A stretch of DNA of 64,000 nt from RAM1 sp041905405. Its GTDB lineage: Bacteria; Pseudomonadota; Gammaproteobacteria; Burkholderiales; Burkholderiaceae_C. Position 1 is the stretch's first letter, and each line of letters begins with the position of its first letter. The notes beneath the pieces are model-generated. The model did not search any database. It worked only from the letters and a program-made list of their open reading frames with translations, and was not told the DNA's origin. Both the position numbers and the translations under genes were made by a program. Shown here in pieces: positions 8,405 through 15,669 of this stretch. Location of the stretch: assembly GCA_041905405.1 (NCBI GenBank), contig JAYRLC010000015.1, positions 15,786 to 79,785 of the forward strand, written 5' to 3'.

Positions 8405-9061
8405 TTACGTTACCCCCGGCACAACCCGACGCAACCAGACGATGCAACGGTCGGCGTCCAACCCCGGGACCGCGAGTTGTTCCACGTGAAACACACCCAC
8501 GCCGGGCGGTAGCGCCGCGATTTCGTCTTCAGGATGCTTGCCTTTCATGGCCAGCCAGACACCGCCCTGCCCCAGCGCCCCGCCGGACCAGTTCACGAAA
8601 TCGGCCAACGAGGCAAAGGCCCGGGAGCTGATGACGTCGAACGGACCGGCCAGGTTTTCGACCCGGGCATGGACGCCGCGCAGATTGGGCAGCTTCAGGC
8701 TGGCCGCGACCTGCTGGATGAACGCAGCCTTTTTGGCGACGGTGTCCACGCAGCTCACATCCACTTCCGGGCAGCAGATGGCAATAACGGCGCCGGGCAG
8801 TCCCGCGCCAGAGCCGACATCCAGCAACTGGATCGGTTTGCCGCCAGTCCGTCGCCGCAGCGGCACGACCGCCGCCAGGCTGTCCAGCAAGTGGTGCGTC
8901 AACATTTCCTGCGGGTCGCGCACGGCCGTCAGGTTGTAAACCTTGGTCCATTTCTGGATCAGAGCCTGGTAGTCCAGCAATTGAGCGATTTGGGCGTCGG
9001 TCAGGTCCAGGCCCAGTTCGGCGGCCCCGGCGCGCAGGTTAGCTTCCAGGTCGCTCGCCAT
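8405..9061 (-). CDS. rsmG: 16S rRNA (guanine527-N7)-methyltransferase RsmG
   Basis: The 218-residue SAM-dependent methyltransferase has the RsmG hallmarks: YNLTAVRDPQEMLTHHLLDSLA, the SAM loop LLDVGSGAGLPGAVIAI and SSRAFASLADFVNWSGGAL. It modifies G527 of 16S rRNA in the 530 loop; loss in other bacteria gives low-level streptomycin resistance. Its ATG overlaps the mnmG stop by one base (TGATG), so the two are translated together. A parS site lies within its coding sequence. Confidence 0.95.
   Translation of the reverse strand: MASDLEANLRAGAAELGLDLTDAQIAQLLDYQALIQKWTKVYNLTAVRDPQEMLTHHLLDSLAAVVPLRRRTGGKPIQLLDVGSGAGLPGAVIAICCPEVDVSCVDTVAKKAAFIQQVAASLKLPNLRGVHARVENLAGPFDVISSRAFASLADFVNWSGGALGQGGVWLAMKGKHPEDEIAALPPGVGVFHVEQLAVPGLDADRCIVWLRRVVPGVT
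8478..8493. promoter_or_regulatory. parS site 1 (in rsmG)
   Basis: TGTTCCACGTGAAACA matches the bacterial parS consensus TGTTNCACGTGAAACA at every position and is palindromic except at the second arm position. It lies in the 3' part of rsmG and is the ParB nucleation site nearest to parAB. Confidence 0.95.
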
Positions 9062-11034
9062 CAGGCCGTTACCTTGACGATGTCGTTGGCGGGCTGGGTG
9101 TCGAAGCCCTTGAACCTGCTCTTCTTCAGATGAACCAGCAGCAGCGAGATGGCTGCCGGCGTCACGCCCGAAATGCGCGACGCCAGGCCCAGCGTTTCGG
9201 GCCGGTGCTTGCTCAACTTTTGGCGGACTTCGATGCTCAGGGCCGTGACTTGCCCGTAGTCCAGGTCGGCCGGCAGCTTCAGGTTCTCGTAATAGGCGGC
9301 GCGCTCGACCTCATCCTTCTGACGGTCGATGTAGCCCGAGTATTTGGCCGCAATCTCGATTTGCTCGACCACCGGGTCACGCAGCTCACCCAATGTTTCA
9401 CGTGAAACAGCCGGCGACGCGTATTTGCCGCCGTCCAGGCTCATGAGCATTTCGTAACCCACATCGGGCCGGCGCAGCAGGTCGGCCAGGTTGTATTCGT
9501 GCGTAATGGTCGTGCCCAGCACCCGCTCGGCTTCGGCCGCCGGCAGGTTGCGCGGGTTGACCCAAGTTGCCTGGAGCCTTTCTGTTTCACGTGAAACAGC
9601 GTCCCGCTTGCGGCTGAAGGCGTCCCACCGGGCGTCATCCACCAGCCCCATGCGGCGCCCGGCTTCGGTCAGGCGCATGTCGGCGTTGTCCTCGCGCAGC
9701 TGCAGTCGGAACTCGGCCCGGCTGGTGAACATGCGGTACGGCTCGGTCACGCCCTTGGTAATCAGGTCATCGACCAGCACACCCAGGTACGCCTGGTCAC
9801 GGCGCGGCAGCCAGGGTTCGTCACCCCGGCATTGCAGCGCGGCGTTGATCCCGGCGAACAGCCCCTGCGCCGCCGCCTCTTCGTAGCCGGTCGTTCCGTT
9901 GATCTGCCCGGCAAAGAACAGGCCGCCGATCTGGCGGGTCTCAAAGCTGCTCTTGAGCGAGCGCGGGTCGAAGTAGTCGTATTCGATCGCGTAGCCCGGC
10001 CGCAGGATGTGGCAGTTCTCCAGCCCCTTCATCGAGCGGACCAGCGCGTACTGGATGTCGAACGGCAGGCTCGTGCTGATGCCGTTGGGGTAGTACTCGT
10101 TGGTGGTCAGCCCCTCGGGCTCCAGAAAGATCTGGTGGCTGTCCTTGTCGGCAAAGCGGTTGATCTTGTCTTCCACGCTGGGGCAGTACCGCGGGCCGAC
10201 GCCTTCGATCTTGCCGGTGAACATGGGGCTGCGGTCGAAGCCCGAGCGGATGATCTCGTGCGTGCGCTCGTTGGTGTGGGTGATCCAACACGGCATCTGC
10301 TGCGGGTGCATGGCCGTGCTGCCCATGAAGCTGAACACCGGGACGTTGCCCGGCAAGCCGCCCGGCACACCATCCCCGGGCTGTTCGGTGCACTGCGAAA
10401 AGTCGATGGTCCGCCCGTCCAGCCGCGGCGGCGTGCCGGTCTTCAGCCGCCCCTGCGGCAGCTTGAGCTCCTTGAGCCGCGCGCTCAGCGACACGGCGGG
10501 CGGGTCCCCTGCCCGGCCGGCGGCGTAGTTGTTCAGCCCGACGTGGATCTTGCCATCCAGGAAGGTCCCGGCCGTCAGCACCACCGTGCGCGAGCGGAAG
10601 CGGATGCCGACCTGCGTGACCGCGCCCACCACCCTATCGCCCTCGACCATCAGGTCGTCCACCGCCTGCTGGAACAGCGTGAGGTTGGGCTGGTTCTCGA
10701 TCCGCCGGCGGACGGCCGCCTTGTACAAGATGCGGTCGGCCTGCGCCCGGGTCGCGCGCACAGCCGGCCCTTTGGAACTGTTGAGGATGCGGAACTGGAT
10801 GCCGCCCTCGTCCGTGGCAATGCCCATGGCGCCACCCAGCGCGTCCACTTCCTTGACCAGGTGGCCCTTGCCGATGCCGCCGATGCTGGGGTTGCAGCTC
10901 ATCTGGCCCAGCGTCTCGATGTTGTGGGTCAGCAGCAAGGTCCTGGCGCCCATGCGGGCGGCGGCCAGGGCCGCCTCGGTCCCGGCGTGGCCGCCGCCGA
11001 CCACGATCACGTCGAATTCTTCGGGATAGTTCAT
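9061..11034 (-). CDS. mnmG: tRNA uridine 5-carboxymethylaminomethyl modification enzyme MnmG
   Basis: The 657-residue FAD protein acts with MnmE to modify wobble U34 of tRNA. Visible motifs are the dinucleotide fold VVGGGHAGTEAALAAARMG (about 11-29), SCNPSIGGIGKGHLVKEVDALGG, TAGTFLDGKIHVG, and RAEFRLQLREDNADMRLT. The C-terminal region (QKLSKHRPETLGLASRISGVTPAAISLL) matches the MnmE-binding helical domain. mnmE is not adjacent; the upstream neighbour is a toxin-antitoxin pair instead. Two perfect parS sites are embedded near its 3' end, forcing local codon choice. Confidence 0.96.
   Translation of the reverse strand: MNYPEEFDVIVVGGGHAGTEAALAAARMGARTLLLTHNIETLGQMSCNPSIGGIGKGHLVKEVDALGGAMGIATDEGGIQFRILNSSKGPAVRATRAQADRILYKAAVRRRIENQPNLTLFQQAVDDLMVEGDRVVGAVTQVGIRFRSRTVVLTAGTFLDGKIHVGLNNYAAGRAGDPPAVSLSARLKELKLPQGRLKTGTPPRLDGRTIDFSQCTEQPGDGVPGGLPGNVPVFSFMGSTAMHPQQMPCWITHTNERTHEIIRSGFDRSPMFTGKIEGVGPRYCPSVEDKINRFADKDSHQIFLEPEGLTTNEYYPNGISTSLPFDIQYALVRSMKGLENCHILRPGYAIEYDYFDPRSLKSSFETRQIGGLFFAGQINGTTGYEEAAAQGLFAGINAALQCRGDEPWLPRRDQAYLGVLVDDLITKGVTEPYRMFTSRAEFRLQLREDNADMRLTEAGRRMGLVDDARWDAFSRKRDAVSRETERLQATWVNPRNLPAAEAERVLGTTITHEYNLADLLRRPDVGYEMLMSLDGGKYASPAVSRETLGELRDPVVEQIEIAAKYSGYIDRQKDEVERAAYYENLKLPADLDYGQVTALSIEVRQKLSKHRPETLGLASRISGVTPAAISLLLVHLKKSRFKGFDTQPANDIVKVTA
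9394..9409. promoter_or_regulatory. parS site 2 (in mnmG)
   Basis: TGTTTCACGTGAAACA is a perfect 16-bp palindrome and an exact parS consensus match, located in the mnmG coding region. Confidence 0.97.
9583..9598. promoter_or_regulatory. parS site 3 (in mnmG)
   Basis: A second exact TGTTTCACGTGAAACA copy, 189 bases from site 2; flanking C and G extend the palindrome to 18 bp. The same sequence is read in a different phase of the mnmG codons than site 2 would allow by chance, which supports selection for the DNA site. Confidence 0.97.
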
Positions 11035-11047
11035 TTCTTCACCACAG

Positions 11048-11611
11048 TCATATCGTCACCATGGCGGCACCCGGCATCGGGTCGCCATTCACCAACTCCG
11101 TCGGCAGGCCCAGGTGCCGGGCGGCCTGCGCCTGCCGTCGGTCCGCCGTCACAAACAGATCGACCCGCGCCACCAGCGCGCTGCCGATGTGCAGCGCGTC
11201 CATGCTGCGCAGCGGGCCGTGCTCCATTGCCGCGTACGCAAAGCGCTCGACGTGCTCGTCCAGCGGCACCCGCGTCATGTCCGCCACGTCGCGCTGGGCC
11301 GCGTCCCAGACGCGCTCGAACTCCGCCGGCGGCAGCACGCCCTCGCGCCGGCGGCGCAGCAGGGCCGACGCGACCTCAGTCTGGCAATGCGCGGCCACCA
11401 TGAGTTCGCTGGCAGCGCCAAACAGTGCAAGTACGCGCTCACGCCCCGGCTCAGTCGCATAACGCTTGGTCAGTGCAGAGGCGTCAAACATCATGCGCAT
11501 GCCGCCGTCACGCGCGACCAGGCGCGTGGCCATGCCGCCAGTGGGGTAGCGCAGGCCCTTGCCCGCGGCTTTTGCGGTCGCAGCAGGTGCAGATGCCGTG
11601 GTGTTCACCAT
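11048..11611 (-). CDS. PIN-domain ribonuclease toxin (VapC-like)
   Basis: The PIN core begins at MMFDASALTKRYATEP with the first acidic residue (Asp43), followed by TEVASALLRRRREG (Glu), SMDALHIGSALVARVDLFVTADRRQAQAARHLGLP (two Asp). The four-acid set expected of VapC ribonucleases is complete. The annotated ATG overlaps the antitoxin stop (ATGGTGA), which argues for coupled translation but gives an unusual 37-residue N-terminal extension; a start at Met38 (position 11500) would give a standard 150-residue PIN protein. It lies 13 bases upstream of mnmG on the same strand and may contribute to mnmG transcription. Its target RNA is unknown. Confidence 0.85.
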   Translation of the reverse strand: MVNTTASAPAATAKAAGKGLRYPTGGMATRLVARDGGMRMMFDASALTKRYATEPGRERVLALFGAASELMVAAHCQTEVASALLRRRREGVLPPAEFERVWDAAQRDVADMTRVPLDEHVERFAYAAMEHGPLRSMDALHIGSALVARVDLFVTADRRQAQAARHLGLPTELVNGDPMPGAAMVTI

Positions 11612-11847
11612 GGCGCTTCGTCCCGCTCGGACAGCACGGCCTCGGACAGCAGGGCGCCCGCCGGCAACTGCACCGGCTCGAAGGGCTGCTTCCAGCTGGG
11701 CTGCCGCACCGGCGCCTCGGCCTGCACCGGCACCAGGTCCGCGACCGGTTTGCCGTGGCGCAGGATGCGCACGGTCTCGCCCTGCTCCACCAGGTCCAGC
11801 ATGGCGGCCGTATTGGCGCGGAATTCACTCAACGCAATTTCGTGCAT
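11605..11847 (-). CDS. Phd/YefM-type antitoxin
   Basis: The 80-residue protein MHEIALSEFRANTAAMLDLV begins with the Phd/YefM N-terminal DNA-binding fold and continues EQGETVRILRHGKPVADLVPV, the classic 'GE.v.i.r.GkpvA.l.p' stretch. The C-terminal half (Pro/Glu-rich) would wrap the PIN toxin. An alternative ATG nine codons upstream (11874) would place two TTTTGTACA repeats inside the coding region; I prefer the inner start because homology begins there and the repeats then serve as promoter-operator. The stop overlaps the toxin start. The pairing of a Phd-like antitoxin with a PIN toxin is common among VapBC loci. Confidence 0.78.
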   Translation of the reverse strand: MHEIALSEFRANTAAMLDLVEQGETVRILRHGKPVADLVPVQAEAPVRQPSWKQPFEPVQLPAGALLSEAVLSERDEAPW

Positions 11848-11873
11848 TTTGTACAAATCAGGAATTTTGTACA
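11847..11873 (-). promoter_or_regulatory. Probable autoregulatory operator of the toxin-antitoxin pair
   Basis: Two copies of TTTTGTACA (11847-11855 and 11865-11873) are spaced 18 bases apart. Both contain the GTAC palindrome and lie at the antitoxin start in an AT-rich pocket, as expected for binding of an antitoxin dimer pair. Confidence 0.55.
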
Positions 11874-11944
11874 TTTTATGCGATGCGCCATGGCCCCAAA
11901 GAATCCGCAGGAATCCTGCGGGCACGTGTGTTGCAATCACGGCC

Positions 11945-12523
11945 ATGAAACTCCTCGTCTTTGCGGGCAGCACCCGCCAGAACTCCTTCAACCGCCGTCT
12001 GGCGTTTGCCACCGCCGCGCTGGCCCGTGCCGCGGGCGCCGACGTGACGCACATCGAACTGGGCGACTTCAACATCCCCATGTACAACGCCGACCTGGAA
12101 GCCGCCGGCACGCCGCCCGACGTGATCCGGCTCAAGCAAATCATGGCCGACCACCCGGCCTGGATCCTCTGCACGCCCGAGTACAACGCCAGCTACCCGG
12201 CCCTGGTCAAGAACACCCTCGACTGGGTGTCCAGCCCCGTCAAGGGCAACCCGGACTGGACCGACGGCATGCGCTCCAGCCGCGGCAAGGTCGTGGGCAT
12301 GCTCAGCGCGTCGCCCGGCGCCCTGGGCGGCCTGCGCTCGCAGAGCCACCTGGCCCCGCTGCTCATCAACCTGGAATGCTGGCTCGCGCCGAAGAACTTC
12401 GCGCTCGGCCGCGCGGGCGAGGCGTTCGACGAACAGGGCCATCTGAAAGACGAGCGCGCGCAAAAGAGTGTGCAGGCCGTGGTCGACCAGGTACTGTGGG
12501 CCGCGCAGCGCCTGCAGCCCTGA
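11945..12523 (+). CDS. NADPH-dependent FMN reductase family protein
   Basis: A 192-residue flavodoxin-like protein. LLVFAGSTRQNSFNRRLA (residues 3-20) is the phosphate-binding loop, and TPEYNASYPALVKNTLDWVS (about 78-97) is the FMN-binding signature of the FMN_red family, which includes quinone and chromate reductases. SPGALGGLRSQSHL follows. The ATG at 11945 was chosen because the conserved loop begins two residues later; any longer frame runs through the toxin genes on the other strand. Its 5' leader overlaps the promoter region of the antitoxin. A truncated ykgJ start follows 12 bases after its stop. Confidence 0.88.
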   Translation: MKLLVFAGSTRQNSFNRRLAFATAALARAAGADVTHIELGDFNIPMYNADLEAAGTPPDVIRLKQIMADHPAWILCTPEYNASYPALVKNTLDWVSSPVKGNPDWTDGMRSSRGKVVGMLSASPGALGGLRSQSHLAPLLINLECWLAPKNFALGRAGEAFDEQGHLKDERAQKSVQAVVDQVLWAAQRLQP

Positions 12524-12534
12524 CTTCACCCGAC

Positions 12535-12621
12535 GTGGATTGCCGCCCCGGCTGCGGCGCGTGTTGCATCGCGCCGTCCATCAGCTCGCCGATTCCCGGC
12601 ATGCCGCAAGCACGCTACTAA
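12535..12621 (+). pseudogene. Truncated ykgJ-like 5' fragment
   Basis: A 28-codon frame (GTG start) encodes DCRPGCGACCIAPSI, SSPIPGMPQ, then diverges to ARY and stops. It corresponds to the first 25 residues of the complete YkgJ-like protein at 13918-14175. Two blocks are identical between the copies (17 bp at 12565-12581 and 13948-13964; 14 bp at 12595-12608 and 13978-13991), while the rest differs at many third positions. It looks like the severed end of an older ykgJ that followed the FMN reductase. Confidence 0.75.
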
Positions 12622-12675
12622 CGCTGTCAACAGCGGCGGCCGAGCCAGCAAGGGAGATTAGCGAGTTTATCTTTG

Positions 12676-12704
12676 TTGGATAATCTACCAAATCTCACTA
12701 CAAT
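12676..12704 (+). promoter_or_regulatory. Sigma70-type promoter directly before the ATPase start codon
   Basis: TTGGAT and TACAAT are separated by 17 bases in an AT-rich stretch. The -10 box ends five bases before the ATG at 12710, so transcription would begin at or next to the start codon and the message would be leaderless. No Shine-Dalgarno sequence is present. Confidence 0.55.
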
Positions 12705-12709
12705 GTGGC

Positions 12710-13897
12710 ATGGACCCCATTCGAAATCCCTTTGCTCCCGGCGCCGGCACGCCGCCTCCTGAGCTGGCAGGACGTGACCTGTTGCGCTCCACACTTCGAG
12801 TTGCACTGGAACGGTCGCGAATCGGCCGGCCAGCAAAAAGCGCAATGCTGGTCGGGCTACGCGGAGTTGGCAAGACCGTGCTGCTGGACAGGGTTCGCAT
12901 GGACGCCGAGGCGTCTGGCATACATACCATCCGGGTCGAGGCGCCAGAAGGCCGCTCTCTGCCGGCGCTGCTTGCGCCGCAACTGCGCCAAGCGCTCCTC
13001 CGCCTGAGCCAGACTGAGGCGGCAAAGGCTTACGCTATTCGGGGCCTAAGGGCCTTGGCCGGTTTCGCGAGCAAACTCAAGGTCACCTACGGCGACATTG
13101 AAGTCGGCATCGACTATGAAGCCGAGCCGGGACTCGCGGACAACGGTGACCTGGAACACGATCTTCAGGCTCTTTTTGAACAAGTCGGAGCTGCCGCGCA
13201 AGCAGCTGGCACTGCGCTGGCGATATTCGTGGATGAGCTCCAGTACGTCCCCGAGTCACAGCTCGCAGCGCTGATTACCGCCATGCATCGCACTGAACAG
13301 CGCCAGCTTCCAGTTGTGCTGGTGGGCGCAGGGCTGCCGCAGCTGCGCGGTCAGATGGGGAACGCCAAGTCCTACGCCGAGAGATTGTTTGACTTTCCAG
13401 AGATCGGTGCGCTCCCGCCGGACGCTGCGCGACAGGCCATTGTCAAACCGCTGGAGCATGAAGGTGTCCAGATCACGCCGGAAGCCCTCGAAGAGATCCT
13501 GCGTGTCACTCTAGGATACGCATATTTCCTGCAGGTCTGGGGAAGCCAGACATGGCTTGCTGCTTCCGAGTCACCACTCACCATCGAGGATGTTCGTAAA
13601 GCTTCGGATGCTGCAGTCGCCACCATGGACGAAGGCTTCTTCCGCGTGCGCTTTGACCGATGCACGCCAAAGGAGAAAAAGTACCTGCGTGCCATGGCTG
13701 AACTGGGGGCGGGCCCGCATCGATCAGGCGACATCGCCAACTGCATGGGCGAGAAGGTCTCTTCACTCGCGCCAACGCGCAGTTCACTGATCGTGAAAGG
13801 CATGATCTGGAGCCCCAACTTCGGCGATACGGCGTTCACCGTTCCCATGTTCGATCAGTTCATGAGCCGCATCATGAACTGGGCCGGTCCCGTCTAA
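12710..13897 (+). CDS. AAA-family ATP-binding protein of unknown role
   Basis: The 395-residue protein has Walker A GLRGVGKT (residues 49-56) and Walker B AIFVDELQ (171-178), then a GAGLPQLRGQMG segment that looks like sensor 1, and a C-terminal winged-helix-like part. It resembles the single-gene archaeal-type/AAA_16 ATPases often found on mobile DNA. Codon use is less GC-biased than that of its neighbours. It is bracketed by two ykgJ starts, suggesting it arrived as an insertion. The partner or substrate is not known. The -10 element lies five bases from this ATG; if the message is not leaderless, an internal start would have to be used, yet the N-terminus looks complete. Confidence 0.75.
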   Translation: MDPIRNPFAPGAGTPPPELAGRDLLRSTLRVALERSRIGRPAKSAMLVGLRGVGKTVLLDRVRMDAEASGIHTIRVEAPEGRSLPALLAPQLRQALLRLSQTEAAKAYAIRGLRALAGFASKLKVTYGDIEVGIDYEAEPGLADNGDLEHDLQALFEQVGAAAQAAGTALAIFVDELQYVPESQLAALITAMHRTEQRQLPVVLVGAGLPQLRGQMGNAKSYAERLFDFPEIGALPPDAARQAIVKPLEHEGVQITPEALEEILRVTLGYAYFLQVWGSQTWLAASESPLTIEDVRKASDAAVATMDEGFFRVRFDRCTPKEKKYLRAMAELGAGPHRSGDIANCMGEKVSSLAPTRSSLIVKGMIWSPNFGDTAFTVPMFDQFMSRIMNWAGPV

Positions 13898-13917
13898 TTC
13901 AAGAAGGAGCCAACGGC

Positions 13918-14175
13918 ATGCACTGTCGGCCAGGCTGCGGTGCCTGCTGCATCGCGCCGTCCATTACGAGTCCCATACCCGGCATGCCGCAGGGCAAGCC
14001 GGCGGGGGTGCGGTGCGTGCAGCTTGACGATGCCAACCGCTGCCGCATCTTCGGGGAGGCCGGGCGGCCTGCGGTATGTTCAGGATTAATGCCGTCGGTA
14101 GACATGTGCGGGGATAGCTCGACGCACGCCATGCAATGGCTGTCCACGCTGGAAGCTCAAACGCTGCCAGGTTAA
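13918..14175 (+). CDS. YkgJ-family cysteine cluster protein
   Basis: An 85-residue protein of the YkgJ (CxxC(x)nCC zinc/iron-chelating) family. The N-terminal cluster is C3-x3-C7-x2-C10-C11, with further Cys at VRCVQLDDANRCRIF, AVCSGL and DMCGDS. The cluster may hold Fe-S or zinc; the biochemical role is unknown. An AAGAAGGAG ribosome site lies 9 bases before the ATG. It follows the ATPase by 20 bases and may share its transcript. A diverged copy of its first 25 codons lies at 12535. Confidence 0.8.
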   Translation: MHCRPGCGACCIAPSITSPIPGMPQGKPAGVRCVQLDDANRCRIFGEAGRPAVCSGLMPSVDMCGDSSTHAMQWLSTLEAQTLPG

Positions 14176-14218
14176 AGAACTCTTTAACCCTGTTCGGCCG
14201 CATTAAAGGTTTCTTTAA
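14170..14218. terminator. Two AT-rich hairpins between convergent genes
   Basis: GGTTAAAG-AACT-CTTTAACC (14170-14189) and TTAAAG-GTTT-CTTTAA (14203-14218) stand in tandem across the stop codons of ykgJ and the convergent aldehyde dehydrogenase. Both carry the same TTAAAG/CTTTAA stem. They probably act as a bidirectional terminator. Confidence 0.6.
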
Positions 14219-15669
14219 AACGGGTAGTGCCGCGGCGTCGTCTGCATCGTGATCCAGCGCAGCTCGGTGAACTCGTGGATGCCGGCCTTGCCGCCGAAGC
14301 GTCCCAGGCCCGAGCCCTTGACGCCGCCGAACGGCATCTGAGCCTCGTCGTGCACCGTGGGCGCGTTCACGTGGCAGATGCCGCTGTCGATCTTGCGCGC
14401 GACGTTGAAGGCGCGCGCCACATCCTTGCCGAACACCGCGGCCGACAGGCCGTACTCGTTGTCGTTGGCGCAAGCGATCGCCTCTTCGGTGTTGCGCACG
14501 CGCACGATGGCTTTGACGGGGCCAAAGGTTTCCTCGTGGTAGATGCGCATGGCCGGCGTCACGTGGTCCAGCAGCGTCGCGGCCATCAGCGTGTTGTCGG
14601 CCTTGCCGCCGCACAGCAGCTTCGCGCCCTTGGCCAGCGCGTCGTCGATCAGCGCGTTGCAGTGCTGAACGGTGTTCATGCCGATCACGCTGCCCAACAC
14701 CACCGGGTCAGGCTTGCGCGGGTCGCCCACGGGCAGGTTGCGCGCCTTGTCGGCAAAGCGTTTGGTGAATTCATCGGCGATCTTCTGGTCCACGATGATG
14801 CGCTCGGTGCTCATGCAGATCTGGCCGCTGTTGGCAAAGCAGCCGAACGCCGCGCCATTCACGGCATCGTCGATGTCGGCGTCGTCCAGCACCACAAGCG
14901 GCGCCTTGCCGCCCAGCTCCAGCACCACGGGCTTGAGGTACTTGGCGCAGGTCATCGCGATGATCTTGCCCACCTTGGTGGAGCCCGTGAAGTTCACACG
15001 GCGCACGGCCGGGTGCGCGACGATCGCCTCCACCACGGCGCCCGCATCGGCCGGCGCGTTGGTGATGTAGTTGACGACGCCGGCGGGCAGGCCGGCCTCT
15101 TGAAAAGCCTCGACGATCAGCTGGTGCGTGCGCGGGCAGTTCTCGCTGCCCTTGAAGATCACCGTGTTGCCGCAGGCCAGCGGCGTGGCGATGGCGCGCA
15201 CGCCCAGGATGATCGGCGCGTTCCACGGCGCAATGCCCAGCACCACGCCCGCGGGCTGGCGAACACCCATGGCCAGCGACCCCGGCACGTCGGACGGGAT
15301 CACCTCGCCCGCGATCTGCGTGGTCATGGACGCAGCCTCGCGGATCATGCCGGCCGCCAGCATCACGTTGAAGCCGGCCCACATACCGGTCGCGCCGGTC
15401 TCGGCCGCCACGGCCTCGATGAACTGCGGCAGCTTGGACTCCAGCTTGTCGGCGGCCTTGAGCAGCAGCGCGCGGCGCTCGTTGGGGCCGGTCTCGCTCC
15501 AGGTGCGAAAGGCCTCGGCGGCGGCCTCCACGGCCATCACGGCGTCGGCCGGTGACGCCGCGGGCGCGCGCGTGGCGACGGTGCCGTCCAGCGGGTTGCG
15601 GCGCTCGAAGGTGGCGTTCTTTTCGGCCGTGACTTTCAGGCCGTTGATGAGCATGGACAGGTCAGACAT
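14215..15669 (-). CDS. NAD(P)-dependent aldehyde dehydrogenase, aromatic-aldehyde type
   Basis: The 484-residue ALDH has all catalytic residues: PWN (Asn150), VLELGGKAP (Glu251), FANSGQICMSTER (Cys285), and the late EETFGPV. Among ALDH classes the sequence reads most like salicylaldehyde/vanillin/benzaldehyde dehydrogenases (GMWAGFNVMLAAGMIREAASM, QMPFGGVKGSGLGRFGG). It is the last gene of the liv-type ABC operon, and its ATG overlaps the preceding ATPase stop by 8 bases. The context suggests oxidation of an imported aromatic compound or its aldehyde. Family certain, substrate inferred. Confidence 0.88.
   Translation of the reverse strand: MSDLSMLINGLKVTAEKNATFERRNPLDGTVATRAPAASPADAVMAVEAAAEAFRTWSETGPNERRALLLKAADKLESKLPQFIEAVAAETGATGMWAGFNVMLAAGMIREAASMTTQIAGEVIPSDVPGSLAMGVRQPAGVVLGIAPWNAPIILGVRAIATPLACGNTVIFKGSENCPRTHQLIVEAFQEAGLPAGVVNYITNAPADAGAVVEAIVAHPAVRRVNFTGSTKVGKIIAMTCAKYLKPVVLELGGKAPLVVLDDADIDDAVNGAAFGCFANSGQICMSTERIIVDQKIADEFTKRFADKARNLPVGDPRKPDPVVLGSVIGMNTVQHCNALIDDALAKGAKLLCGGKADNTLMAATLLDHVTPAMRIYHEETFGPVKAIVRVRNTEEAIACANDNEYGLSAAVFGKDVARAFNVARKIDSGICHVNAPTVHDEAQMPFGGVKGSGLGRFGGKAGIHEFTELRWITMQTTPRHYPF

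Noticed and set aside
5005..14175. oriC within the partition block
   Set aside because: No cluster of DnaA boxes and no dnaA, rpmH, rnpA or yidC genes were seen; parS sites only indicate proximity.
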